A stretch of DNA of 64,000 nucleotides. Origin: Candidatus Falkowbacteria bacterium. GTDB lineage: Bacteria; Patescibacteriota; Patescibacteriia; Patescibacteriales; Patescibacteriaceae. The position numbers and the translations under genes are program-made. Below, piece after piece: positions 27,658-36,158 of the stretch. Under the pieces are notes generated by a model, which saw nothing but the letters and a program-made list of their open reading frames with translations, searched no databases and had not been told where the DNA came from. The stretch spans positions 434,001 to 498,000 of the forward strand of contig CP065010.1 of assembly GCA_016699775.1 (NCBI GenBank), written 5' to 3'. The number at the start of each line of letters is the position of its first letter. Position 1 is the stretch's first letter.

Positions 27658-28491
27658 ATGAATAACATTGCATTGCCAAAAAAATTATCTTTTCTTCCAA
27701 CCGAAGATAAGAATCGTTCCAAAGCTATTCTTGAACCATTAGCTCCGGGTTATGGTACAACCATCGGAAATGCCTTACGCCGAGTTCTTCTGGCTTCATT
27801 ACCAGGAGTGGCTGTTATTGGTGCCAAGATTGAAGGCGCAACTCACGAATTTATGGCATTGCCAAATATTAAAGAAGATATTTTAGAAATAATTTTGAAT
27901 CTTAAGAAAATTCGCTTGCATCTTGATGAAGGTCTTGATGAAGCTCGTTTAGAATTGAAAGCTTTTGGAGAAAAAGTTATTACGGCCGCTGATATTACAA
28001 AGCAAGCTGGTGTTGAAATTACTAATCCAGAATCAGTTATTGCCCATTTAACAGATATGGGTGGAAAATTAAATATGGAAATTTTTGTTCGTCGTGGTCT
28101 TGGATATGAAACAATTGAGAGCCGTGAGGAAAAAAAGAATGAACTTGGCTATATTGACGTTGATTCAATCTACTCACCAGTTTTCACTGTTGGTTTAGAT
28201 ATTGAAAATGTTCGTGTTGGTAAAATGGTTAACTGGGAAAAATTAATTTTGGATATTGAAACAGATGGCACAATTACTGCTGAAGAAGCTTTTAAAGCAA
28301 GTGCTAATATTTTGATTGAACAGTTAAATGCTGTAGTAGCACTTGGTGAACAACCTGCAGAAATGTCTGAGAATGAAGAAGTAGCAACATCTGAAGAAGC
28401 TACTGAAGAAGCAGAAGTAGAAACCCCGGCAACAGAAGAAGTTGTTGAAGAAGAAGCTCCTAAGAAAAAAGCTAAAAAAGAAAAGAAATAA
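27658..28491 (+). CDS. rpoA: RNA polymerase alpha subunit lacking the C-terminal domain
   Basis: A 277-residue subunit that dimerises to seed RNA polymerase assembly. The N-terminal domain is complete: EPLAPGYGTTIGNALRRVLLASLPG, VDSIYSPVFTVGLDIENVRVG and the final AEEAFKASANILIEQLNAVV. After about residue 233 there is only a 44-residue tail of Glu, Ala, Thr and then Lys (EEAPKKKAKKEKK). The helix-hairpin-helix alpha-CTD, which binds UP elements and activators in most bacteria, is absent. The start is the ATG at 27658; a TTG at 27625 would add non-conserved residues and cross a GCCC/GGGC hairpin. Confidence 0.96.
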   Translation: MNNIALPKKLSFLPTEDKNRSKAILEPLAPGYGTTIGNALRRVLLASLPGVAVIGAKIEGATHEFMALPNIKEDILEIILNLKKIRLHLDEGLDEARLELKAFGEKVITAADITKQAGVEITNPESVIAHLTDMGGKLNMEIFVRRGLGYETIESREEKKNELGYIDVDSIYSPVFTVGLDIENVRVGKMVNWEKLILDIETDGTITAEEAFKASANILIEQLNAVVALGEQPAEMSENEEVATSEEATEEAEVETPATEEVVEEEAPKKKAKKEKK

Positions 28492-28497
28492 TATTTT

Positions 28498-28848
28498 ATG
28501 CGTCACCGTAATACTGGAAAAATTCTTGATAGAAAAAAAGCACCTCGCGAAATGATGTTGCGGAATTTGGCTGCCAGTGTTTTATTATACGAAAAAGTTA
28601 AGACAACCGAGGCCAAAGCAAAAACTGTTCGTTCATTAGTTGAACGTTTGATTACAGTTTCTAAAGCCGGTGATTTAGCAGCTCGCCGTTCTTTGATCAG
28701 TACTCTACCTCAACCAATGGCAGTAAAAAAAGCTATGGATGTACTTGGTAGTCGCTATAAAGAACGAGCTGGAGGCTATACCCGTATTGTTAAATTAGGC
28801 ACCAGAGCTGGTGACGGAGCCTCAATGGTTCAGATCGAACTTGTATAA
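28498..28848 (+). CDS. rplQ: 50S ribosomal protein L17
   Basis: A 116-residue large-subunit protein at the exit tunnel surface. MRHRNTGKILDRKKAPREMMLRN, the VLLYEKVKTTEAKAKTVR helix and GGYTRIVKLGTRAGDGASM are diagnostic. It follows rpoA by six nt, the classic order. Four nt then separate it from rplM. Confidence 0.97.
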   Translation: MRHRNTGKILDRKKAPREMMLRNLAASVLLYEKVKTTEAKAKTVRSLVERLITVSKAGDLAARRSLISTLPQPMAVKKAMDVLGSRYKERAGGYTRIVKLGTRAGDGASMVQIELV

Positions 28849-28852
28849 ATAT

Positions 28853-29215
28853 ATGCCACATAAACCAATTATTCGAAATAAACATGAAATTGATGCTACT
28901 GATATGACTATCGGTCGTTTAGCGACTCGCGTGGCTACGTTGTTACGAGGAAAGCATAAAACAAGTTATCAGCCTCATATTGATGAAGGTGATATGGTTA
29001 CTATATTAAATATCAGTAAAGTTAAATTTTCAGGAAAAAAACTTTCCCAAAAAGAATATTATAGTTATTCTGGTTATCCTGGTGGATTGAAGACAAAAAA
29101 AATGTCCGATATTTTTAAAGAAAAGCCAGGCGATGTTTTAAAGAGAGCTGTTAAGCAGATGCTTCCTCCAACTCGTTTACGTGAAGGAATGATGAAGCGT
29201 TTAACTGTTAAATAA
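28853..29215 (+). CDS. rplM: 50S ribosomal protein L13
   Basis: A 120-residue protein. The motifs are DATDMTIGRLATRVATLLRGKHK, YYSYSGYPGGLK, and KRAVKQMLPPTRLREGMMKRL. The start is the ATG at 28853, four nt after rplQ; an earlier in-frame ATG at 28811 lies inside rplQ and adds no conserved residues. It is slightly shorter than the usual 140 or so residues, ending soon after the LREGMMKRL motif. Paired with rpsI as in most bacteria. Confidence 0.96.
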   Translation: MPHKPIIRNKHEIDATDMTIGRLATRVATLLRGKHKTSYQPHIDEGDMVTILNISKVKFSGKKLSQKEYYSYSGYPGGLKTKKMSDIFKEKPGDVLKRAVKQMLPPTRLREGMMKRLTVK

Positions 29216-29224
29216 GATTATCCT

Positions 29225-29668
29225 ATGACTGAAGTTAAAGCTAAGACAATTAAGAAAGTTGAAAAAATCCCTACATCTTCTCGTTATATTGAAATGATGG
29301 GAAAGCGTAAAACAGCTGCTGCTCGTGTTCGTTTGTTTCAATCTGGTTCTGGAAAAATTATTGTTAATGATGTTGATGTAACTGAGTATTTTCCAACCCC
29401 AATTGCTCAAACAATTGTTCAAGAACCTTTAAAGTTAACTGCTTTAGAAGGCCAGCTGGATTTTACTATTAGAGTTAAAGGTGGAGGCAAACAAGGTCAA
29501 GCAGAAGCTGTTCGTCATGGTATAGCTTGTACATTACTTGCTTTAAATATTGAATTACGACCAATTTTGAAAGCTGAAGGTTGGTTAACTCGTGATGCAC
29601 GTAAGAAAGAAAGAAAGAAACCAGGTTTGAAAAAAGCCCGTCGAGCACCACAGTGGAGCAAGCGTTAA
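29225..29668 (+). CDS. rpsI: 30S ribosomal protein S9
   Basis: A 147-residue protein whose C-terminal tail reaches the P-site tRNA. YIEMMGKRKTAAARVRLFQSGSG, VKGGGKQGQAEAVRHGIA and the terminal KKPGLKKARRAPQWSKR are diagnostic. The tail ends QWSKR, as in most bacteria. About 20 extra residues precede the core (MTEVKAKTIKKVEK). It closes the ribosomal operon, with a terminator 30 nt downstream. Confidence 0.97.
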   Translation: MTEVKAKTIKKVEKIPTSSRYIEMMGKRKTAAARVRLFQSGSGKIIVNDVDVTEYFPTPIAQTIVQEPLKLTALEGQLDFTIRVKGGGKQGQAEAVRHGIACTLLALNIELRPILKAEGWLTRDARKKERKKPGLKKARRAPQWSKR

Positions 29669-29698
29669 TGAAAAATATTTCTGTAGATTATGTATGAA

Positions 29699-29727
29699 AA
29701 ATCCGTTAATAATAGCGGATTTTTTAT
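29699..29727 (+). terminator. Rho-independent terminator of the ribosomal operon
   Basis: Stem AAATCCG/CGGATTT with a 10-nt loop, followed by a T-rich stretch. It ends the infA-rpsI unit. Confidence 0.85.
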
Positions 29728-29890
29728 TTTATTTCTTTTAATTAAACATAGTCTTTTATCTAGGTACAACTGAATAGTCTAGACTAACTAGCGTAGTAGT
29801 CCAAAATTTTTTTATATATTAAGAAAAAATCAAATATTGCTACAAGAAAATATGCTATAATATGATTAATTTTAGCCAAAAAAACGTGTA

Positions 29891-29921
29891 TTGACTGTTC
29901 TAGTATATTATAATATACTAG
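29891..29921 (+). promoter_or_regulatory. Promoter with overlapping 22-bp palindromic operator
   Basis: TTGACT, a 17-base spacer and TATACT (29914-29919). A perfect 22-bp palindrome with arms CTAGTATATTA/TAATATACTAG covers 29900-29921, spanning the spacer and -10, where a bound dimer would block polymerase. A second -10-like TGCTATAAT lies upstream at 29854-29861. The gene controlled is the AAA ATPase at 29953. Confidence 0.7.
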
Positions 29922-29952
29922 AGATAGGTATTTGTAATATAAAATAATAAAC

Positions 29953-31377
29953 ATGAACAACGATTTAATACAATATATACAACAGCAGATTAGAACTACT
30001 TCAGAAAGAATTAGGAGATATACTCATAGTCCAAGGGGAGAAAAATATCCTCAGCGTTTTATGTTTGTAAAAATTAAACAATATATTGATGGATTTTTAA
30101 ATAAAACCCAGGATAATAGAATGGTGATTATCCCCGGTTTTAGAGGTGTGGGCAAAACGACATTAATGGCACAAATATGTGAAGCATATTCAAAAAGAAT
30201 CGAAAATATTTTATTTTTATCAGTGGAAGAAACCTATAGTCTGCTGAATGCTGGAATAAATGATATAGTTTCTGCTTTTGAAAGTGTGGTTGGACAAAGT
30301 GTTGATACCATAGAGAAACCGACTTTGATTTTTTTGGATGAGATACAAACTGATCCTAAGTGGGCAGTTAGTTTAAAAATTTTGTTTGATAAAACATCTA
30401 ATGTATTTTTTTGTTGCACGGGATCTTCTGCAGTTATTTTGCAAACTACAACAAATTTAGCTAGAAGAGCCTTGTTTGAGAGAATGCCACCTATGTCTTT
30501 CATAGAGTATGAAATGATTAAAAACCAAACATTTCCCTCAATCGACTTAAAAAATAAAATACGACAAGCTATATATTTTTCAAATTCTGCTGAGGAAGTA
30601 TTTAATAGTTTAAATGATTTACAAGGAGAGATAAATACGTCTTGGTCAAAAATAAATAGATATGATATTAAAACTTATTTGTCATATGGTACTTTACCTT
30701 TTTCGCTCACGATGCCAAATGAGACCGCTGTTTATGATGCTATATCATTATTATTGGATAAAATTATAAAACAAGATTTACCGACTCTTGGGAGTTTTGA
30801 TCCGGATACACTTGGGGCGGTAAAAAGAATATTATTTGCCATTGCCGAAAACGATACAACCAGCCTTGGTATTTTAGAAGAGAGATTTAAAATAAATCGT
30901 TTAACCATATCAAATATTTTTGAAGCACTTGAAAAAGCTGAATTATTGATAAAAGTACCGGCGTACGGATCTAATATGACGGTTGCCAGAAAGCCAAATA
31001 AATATTTATTTATGTCGCCAGCGATTAGAATGACTTTCTTTTATTATACGGGTCAAGAGAGCACTTATTTAACCAGGCAGGGAAAGCTATTAGAAGATTC
31101 TTTTGCATCTCATCTTTATCGTGAATTTATTTTAAGAAATCAGGGCCTGGTCAGATATGACAGTGCTCAGGGAGGAGCTGATTTTATTCTGCAGATTATG
31201 AATAATAAGCAGATTGTGATTGAAGTTGGGATGGGTAGTAAGGATGTAAAGCAAATAGCTACAACTGCAAAAAAAATTAATTCAGATTATAATCTGATTT
31301 TTTCAAATTCCGAGTTAAAAATAAACCCAGAATTAAAGACAGTATTTATTCCTTTGGATTATTATTTTTTGATGTAA
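29953..31377 (+). CDS. AAA ATPase of the AAA_14/DUF4143 type
   Basis: A 474-residue P-loop protein. Walker A is GFRGVGKTT (62-70), Walker B LIFLDE (125-130), and CTGSSA resembles the sensor-1 strand. A winged-helix-like region (LGILEERFKINRLTISNIFEALEKAELL) follows. The C-terminal domain has the order of a PD-(D/E)xK fold (LEDSFASHLYREF, GGADFILQ, IVIEVGMG), but the usual lysine after IEV is Gly, so nuclease activity is unlikely. This family is common in mobile or accessory DNA and its role is poorly known. It stands alone between two terminators, with its own operator. Confidence 0.85.
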   Translation: MNNDLIQYIQQQIRTTSERIRRYTHSPRGEKYPQRFMFVKIKQYIDGFLNKTQDNRMVIIPGFRGVGKTTLMAQICEAYSKRIENILFLSVEETYSLLNAGINDIVSAFESVVGQSVDTIEKPTLIFLDEIQTDPKWAVSLKILFDKTSNVFFCCTGSSAVILQTTTNLARRALFERMPPMSFIEYEMIKNQTFPSIDLKNKIRQAIYFSNSAEEVFNSLNDLQGEINTSWSKINRYDIKTYLSYGTLPFSLTMPNETAVYDAISLLLDKIIKQDLPTLGSFDPDTLGAVKRILFAIAENDTTSLGILEERFKINRLTISNIFEALEKAELLIKVPAYGSNMTVARKPNKYLFMSPAIRMTFFYYTGQESTYLTRQGKLLEDSFASHLYREFILRNQGLVRYDSAQGGADFILQIMNNKQIVIEVGMGSKDVKQIATTAKKINSDYNLIFSNSELKINPELKTVFIPLDYYFLM

Positions 31378-31403
31378 ATCATGGTAATATATTATCTTAT
31401 ACA

Positions 31404-31428
31404 AAACACCCTTTCCGGGTGTTTTTTT
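31404..31428 (+). terminator. Rho-independent terminator
   Basis: Stem AAACACCC/GGGTGTTT with a 5-nt loop and a T7 tail. It closes the AAA ATPase gene. Confidence 0.9.
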
Positions 31429-31429
31429 G

Positions 31430-31464
31430 TTGTATATTTAGCCTCAAAATGATAGTATGAGGCT
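31430..31464 (+). promoter_or_regulatory. Promoter and dyad before the GpsA-like gene
   Basis: TTGTAT, 17 bases and TAGTAT preceded by TGA (extended -10); eight bases then lead to the ATG at 31467. An inverted repeat AGCCTCA/TGAGGCT (31440-31464) flanks the -10, so it could be an operator for the second glycan operon. Confidence 0.5.
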
Positions 31465-31466
31465 AT

Positions 31467-32480
31467 ATGAAAGGAGTTTTAATTTGTGGATTAGGTAATT
31501 TTGGCTATGCGATTTTAAAGCATTTGGATCGTTATAAACGGTCGGAGTATAAGATATATGCCTTTGATCGCAATCCAAAAGTAATGTCCCAGTTACGAAA
31601 TTTTCGTCGGCATCTGCGGATCAAACCTAATCAGAAAATTTCTAAGGATATTATTCTGCCAACTAATCTAGCAGAGGTGTTTCCTAATATTGATATCCTT
31701 ATTTTAGCTATCACGGCTTCGTCTATTCCAGAAGTACTTAAGCAGTTAAATGATTTGCCACGTAGACGCAAGAAGCTACTGATCATTAATACTGCCAAGG
31801 CCTTGGCGCCTAAAACTGGTGAGCGTTTAGATAAAATTATCGCCGAACAATTAATTCATCCGCATACGTATGTTTATATAGCTGGTGGAACGATAGCTGA
31901 AGATTTATATAATTCTCATCCTCTCGGAGCTACCGTGGCTTCAATTAATCTTCATGCTTGTAAACAAGCTGAACATTTATTAGGCTCACGTAATTTTCGT
32001 TTATATTCTACTCGTGACGTTGCGGGAACTGAATATTGTGCTGCTTTTAAAAATGTAGTTTCAATATTTGCGGGTATCGTCTCCGGTTTAGGTTGGCCGT
32101 ATGGTTCAGAAACTTATTTTATTTCCAGATTTAGCAAGGAAGTTGAGCGGTTTGTGCATACAGAGTTGGAGGGTGAGTTAAAAACATTTAGTATGGATAG
32201 CCAATGTTGGGGTAATGATTTATGGATGAGTTGTACTGGCAAAACCAGAAACCGTGAATTTGGCTACTTAATTGGCAGGGGATTGTCAGTAGAGCAAGCT
32301 TTTCTAAAGATGCAAAAAAGAAAGAAATCAGTTGAAGGCTTGACCACTATTCAAGTCTTGCCAAAATTAGTAAAGAATTTTTCAGCATATCCATTTTTGC
32401 AAGTTATGAAACAAATAATATTAGAAAATAAGGATCCAGAAATATCCATTTCCCGTTTGATTGAAAATAAAATTATTTAA
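31467..32480 (+). CDS. GpsA-like NAD(P)-dependent glycerol-3-phosphate dehydrogenase
   Basis: A 337-residue Rossmann enzyme expected to interconvert dihydroxyacetone phosphate and sn-glycerol-3-phosphate. The dinucleotide motif GLGNFG is at residues 8-13. AGTEYCAAFKNVVSIFAGIVSGLG contains the catalytic Lys of this family, and GNDLWMSCTGKTRNREFG matches the substrate-binding block. The usual SGPSFA segment reads AGGTIAED, so it is divergent. It heads an operon with a flippase and transferases: it may feed glycerol phosphate to a glycan or to the phosphatidyltransferase at 46 kb, but a related substrate is possible. Confidence 0.78.
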   Translation: MKGVLICGLGNFGYAILKHLDRYKRSEYKIYAFDRNPKVMSQLRNFRRHLRIKPNQKISKDIILPTNLAEVFPNIDILILAITASSIPEVLKQLNDLPRRRKKLLIINTAKALAPKTGERLDKIIAEQLIHPHTYVYIAGGTIAEDLYNSHPLGATVASINLHACKQAEHLLGSRNFRLYSTRDVAGTEYCAAFKNVVSIFAGIVSGLGWPYGSETYFISRFSKEVERFVHTELEGELKTFSMDSQCWGNDLWMSCTGKTRNREFGYLIGRGLSVEQAFLKMQKRKKSVEGLTTIQVLPKLVKNFSAYPFLQVMKQIILENKDPEISISRLIENKII

Positions 32481-32482
32481 GT

Positions 32483-33925
32483 ATGTCCGAAAAAATTTCT
32501 AGCATTGCACGCAATACTTCATATTTTACTTTAGCATTAGTAATCCAAAAGATTATTTCTTTGGCTTACTTTACAATCTACGCCCGTGTCTTGGGACCGG
32601 CTGATTTGGGCCAATATTACTTTGCTATTTCTATAACTTCAATTTTCTCAATCTTTATTGATTTTGGTTTAGGTAATGTAATTACTAGAGAAGTTGCCAA
32701 GCACCCAACAAAAGCTTCTAGTCTTTTTAGTAATGCACTTAGTATTAAATTAATTTTTTCAGTTATTACGATTATTGGTTTAATCGTTTGGACACAAGCT
32801 TGGCAATATAATGGGATTACTCGTGATTTAATTTATATAGCTGCCTTGGTAATGATCTTTGATAACTTTACTAACACCTGTTATGCGATTTTACGTGGTT
32901 TTCATAATCTAAAGTTTGAAAGTATTGCATCGGTCGGTTTTCAATTTATTGTTTTGGTCTTTAGTTTATTTGTTATTGGTTTCGGATTAGACATCCGTTG
33001 GTTAATGATGTCATTAGTAACGGCTAGCCTTGTTAATCTTGGTTATTCAGCATATATAGTTCGTAAGAATAGACAAATCCGATTTTCTTTTACTTGGGAT
33101 ACAATTTTAATTAAGCAGGTACTATTAATTGCTTTGCCGTTTGCAGTCTACGCAATCTTTCAAAGATTCTATACTTTTTTTGATTCAATTTTACTCTTTA
33201 AATTTGCCGGGCCTGAGGCAGTTGGTTTATATCAAATTCCTTTTAAGATTATTGTTGCTATTCAATTCTTACCAATGGCTTTTACTGCCTCATTGTATCC
33301 AGCCTTAAGCGCCTATTGGCATAATAATCGCGAGCAATTAAGTATTACTTTTGAACGAGCGATTAATTACTCATTAATTATTGGTATTCCAATTATGATT
33401 GGAACCATTGCCATGGCCGATCAAATTGTTTTACTTTTTAAAGAAGGCTTTACTTCAGCGGCTTGGCCATTACAGATTTCAATGATGGCAGTTCCGTTTA
33501 TGTTTCTTAGTTATCCGATTGGTTCATTACTCAATGCTTGTGACCGTCAAAAACGTAATACCATAAATATTGCGATTGTTGCTATTGGAAGTGCTTTGCT
33601 TAATTTGTATTTAATTCCTCGTTTTGGAGTTATTGGCGCATGTATTACGACAGTGATTACAAGTATTGCTTTGATTATTTTAGGTTGGGTGGTTGTACCG
33701 AGTATTATTACTATTAGAACAAAAAAAATTGCTTTAATGCTTGTTCGTATTATTGGCGCTGGATCAATTATGGGACTTTCTGCCTTTGCACTAAAGAATA
33801 TATTTCATCCCATTGGAACAATTATTTCTGCCAGTGTTGTATATGCAGTGAGCTTATATTTTTTCAAAGGATTTACTAAAGAAGATATTACAAGTATTAT
33901 GATTTCTTTTAGAAAAAAAGTTTAA
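32483..33925 (+). CDS. Polysaccharide flippase (Wzx/MVF superfamily)
   Basis: A 480-residue polytopic protein with 12-14 predicted helices. The N-terminus SIARNTSYFTLALVIQKIIS and YARVLGPADLGQYYFAISI, then FGLGNVITREVAK, are typical of polysaccharide biosynthesis/export flippases. It would move undecaprenyl-linked oligosaccharide from the cytoplasmic to the outer face, ready for the ligase/polymerase encoded at 36 kb. It is two nt from the preceding gene and one nt from the next, a tight operon. Confidence 0.9.
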   Translation: MSEKISSIARNTSYFTLALVIQKIISLAYFTIYARVLGPADLGQYYFAISITSIFSIFIDFGLGNVITREVAKHPTKASSLFSNALSIKLIFSVITIIGLIVWTQAWQYNGITRDLIYIAALVMIFDNFTNTCYAILRGFHNLKFESIASVGFQFIVLVFSLFVIGFGLDIRWLMMSLVTASLVNLGYSAYIVRKNRQIRFSFTWDTILIKQVLLIALPFAVYAIFQRFYTFFDSILLFKFAGPEAVGLYQIPFKIIVAIQFLPMAFTASLYPALSAYWHNNREQLSITFERAINYSLIIGIPIMIGTIAMADQIVLLFKEGFTSAAWPLQISMMAVPFMFLSYPIGSLLNACDRQKRNTINIAIVAIGSALLNLYLIPRFGVIGACITTVITSIALIILGWVVVPSIITIRTKKIALMLVRIIGAGSIMGLSAFALKNIFHPIGTIISASVVYAVSLYFFKGFTKEDITSIMISFRKKV

Positions 33926-33926
33926 T

Positions 33927-35000
33927 ATGAAAACACTTTTTATTACTTTGGAATTTCCTCCTAAAGTTGGGGGAGTGGAAAATTACTATGGAAAAATAGC
34001 CGAATATTGGCCTGAGGAGTTGGTAGTCCTTACCAACAACCAAAATGAGCTAATTAGCCAAAAAATGCCCTTTTTAGCCTGGTTTAAGGCCTTTAAGCCA
34101 GTTAGAGCTGCAATCTCTCAAAACAATGCTGTGTGGCTTCTGGTAGGCGAAATTTTGCCCTTGGGAACTGTAGCTTGGCTTCTTTCATATATATGTCCTT
34201 TCCGATACGCGATTATGTTGCATGGACTGGATTTCTCCTTAGCCACCAAAAGTTTTATAAAGCGTTTTGTCTCAAAACAAATTCTAGAAAAAGCTAGCAC
34301 TGTTATTTGTGCAAATTCTCATACGGCTAAGGAAGTGAAAAAAACATTTCCTAAAGTTTCAAATATTAACGTTGTTAACCCTGGTGTTGAAAAAGATATA
34401 CCCTTGGTTTCATCTCTAGAGATAGAAAATTTTAAAATCAAAAATAATTTAGAAGAGGCTTTTATACTTTTAAGTGTCGGAAGGTTAGTTAAAAGAAAAG
34501 GAGTGGACATGGTGTTGTCAGCTTTGTCAGACCTAACTTCACATATTCCAAATTTACAATATATAATTATTGGAGATGGACCAGAAAAAAGCTATCTACA
34601 GAATATTATTCACCAGCTTGGATTAGAAAATAATGTTCGTATACTTTCAGATGTTAATGATGAAGAAAAAAATAAGTATTTTGCTAGCTGTGATATTTTT
34701 ATCATGACAGCACGAAATATTGATGGAGACTATGAGGGATTTGGAATTGTTTATCTAGAAGCTGGACTTTTCTCAAAGCCGGTTATTGCTGGTTCAAGTG
34801 GAGGAGTTGGAGAAGCAGTACAAAATACAATTAATGGATTAGTTGTTGATGAAGAAGATCCCAATTCAATTGCTAAAGCAATTGTGGATTTGTATAATAA
34901 TCAGGCTTTACGAAAGCGTTTAGGTGAAGCTGGCCGAGAGAGAAGTCTAAAACAAAGTTGGGAACAGCAAGTGTCAAAAATATATTCTCTTTTATCATAA
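33927..35000 (+). CDS. GT4-family glycosyltransferase
   Basis: A 357-residue GT-B enzyme. TLEFPPKVGGVENYYGKIAEYW opens the acceptor half and ILLSVGRLVKRKGVDMVLSAL the donor half. YEGFGIVYLEAGLFSKPVIAGSSGG is the E-x7-E nucleotide-sugar site. It probably acts on the glycan exported by the adjacent flippase. The gene is tightly spaced within the second glycan operon. Confidence 0.92.
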   Translation: MKTLFITLEFPPKVGGVENYYGKIAEYWPEELVVLTNNQNELISQKMPFLAWFKAFKPVRAAISQNNAVWLLVGEILPLGTVAWLLSYICPFRYAIMLHGLDFSLATKSFIKRFVSKQILEKASTVICANSHTAKEVKKTFPKVSNINVVNPGVEKDIPLVSSLEIENFKIKNNLEEAFILLSVGRLVKRKGVDMVLSALSDLTSHIPNLQYIIIGDGPEKSYLQNIIHQLGLENNVRILSDVNDEEKNKYFASCDIFIMTARNIDGDYEGFGIVYLEAGLFSKPVIAGSSGGVGEAVQNTINGLVVDEEDPNSIAKAIVDLYNNQALRKRLGEAGRERSLKQSWEQQVSKIYSLLS

Positions 35001-35002
35001 TT

Positions 35003-35704
35003 ATGAAACCAGTAATTTCAATTATTATTCCAATCTATAATCAAGCCTCAAAAATAGGGGATTGTTTGGAAAGTATTCTTAGACAAACGTATCGTGACTG
35101 GGAGGTGATTATTGTTAATGACGGATCAACAGATTCTATTGACCAAGTAATTGATCACTACAAAACTAAATTTCCTAATGATCAGTTTTTTTATTATTCA
35201 AAAAATAATGAAGGCTCAAATCCAACGCGAAATTATGGTGCAGAAAAAGCAAGAGGGGAGTATTTCTTGTTTTGTGACGCTGATATTGTTTTAGAACCTA
35301 CAATGTTAGAAAGTATGATAACAACTCTTAATAATCATCCTGAAGCAAGTTTTGTCTATTGTTCTTTTTATTATGGAGCAAAGTTATTCAAATTATTTCC
35401 CTATGATCAAGACAAATTACGACAGATGCCTTATATACATACAACTTCACTTTTAAGGAAAGAACATTTTCCTGGATTTGATAATACAATTCGTCGTTTG
35501 CAAGATTGGGACATGTGGTTATCAATGCTTAGTCAGCACCATACTGGAATTTGGATTAATAAACCATTATTTAGAGTAAAAACCAATGGTCATATAAGTA
35601 CCTGGCTACCTCGAATTGCTTATAAAATTTTACCGTTTTTACCAGTGGTAAAAAAATATAATCAATCAGTGGATCGTATAAAACATAAACATGGCTTGGT
35701 CTAA
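35003..35704 (+). CDS. GT2-family glycosyltransferase
   Basis: A 233-residue GT-A enzyme: ISIIIPIYNQASKIGDCLES, WEVIIVNDGSTDSIDQ, NPTRNYGAEKARGEYFLFCDAD (DXD-type metal site CDAD) and RRLQDWDMWLSML. The start is the ATG two nt after the upstream stop rather than an in-frame start inside the GT4 gene at 34958. The 3' end overlaps the DUF192 gene by 14 bp. Confidence 0.92.
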   Translation: MKPVISIIIPIYNQASKIGDCLESILRQTYRDWEVIIVNDGSTDSIDQVIDHYKTKFPNDQFFYYSKNNEGSNPTRNYGAEKARGEYFLFCDADIVLEPTMLESMITTLNNHPEASFVYCSFYYGAKLFKLFPYDQDKLRQMPYIHTTSLLRKEHFPGFDNTIRRLQDWDMWLSMLSQHHTGIWINKPLFRVKTNGHISTWLPRIAYKILPFLPVVKKYNQSVDRIKHKHGLV

Positions 35705-36152
35705 AATTGTTATTTTGGTTATAGTCGGTTCTGTTCTTGGTGGAATGTTGGCTTTTTTGTCTTTTTTTCAGGAAAGTAACCCAAAGAATCAGGATGTTTT
35801 TTTAAACAATAAAGAAATCAATCTTTTGATTGCCAAAACTCCAGCCGAGCATTACCAGGGTCTAAGTGATAAAGTGTCTTTATGTCGTCAATGTGGTATG
35901 TTGTTTGTGTTTGAGGTAGTAGAACCTAGGACTTTTGTCATGAGACGAATGAACTTTCCTTTAGATATAGTTTGGATTTATAAACAAACAGTAGTTGGTA
36001 TTTCAAAAAATTTACCACCTGAGTCCTTTGAGCCTTATACTCCATATCAATCACCTGGTGAAGTTGATTGGGTACTTGAACTAAACGCCGGAGCAGCCGA
36101 TTTTTATAATCTTGAAGTTGGAAAAAAAATTAGTATATCTACATCACAGTAA
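35691..36152 (+). CDS. DUF192 exported protein
   Basis: A 153-residue protein with an N-terminal membrane anchor (about residues 5-24) and the DUF192 core: INLLIAKTPAEHYQGLSDK, GMLFVFEVVEPRTFVMRRMNFPLDIVWI and VLELNAGAADFYNLEVGKKI. These are the usual conserved blocks (GL, MLF, FWM-like, LDI). The family is widespread and extracytoplasmic, but no activity is established. It is embedded in a glycan operon and its start overlaps the preceding gene, suggesting translational coupling. Confidence 0.85.
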   Translation: MAWSKIVILVIVGSVLGGMLAFLSFFQESNPKNQDVFLNNKEINLLIAKTPAEHYQGLSDKVSLCRQCGMLFVFEVVEPRTFVMRRMNFPLDIVWIYKQTVVGISKNLPPESFEPYTPYQSPGEVDWVLELNAGAADFYNLEVGKKISISTSQ

Positions 36153-36158
36153 TTTTTT

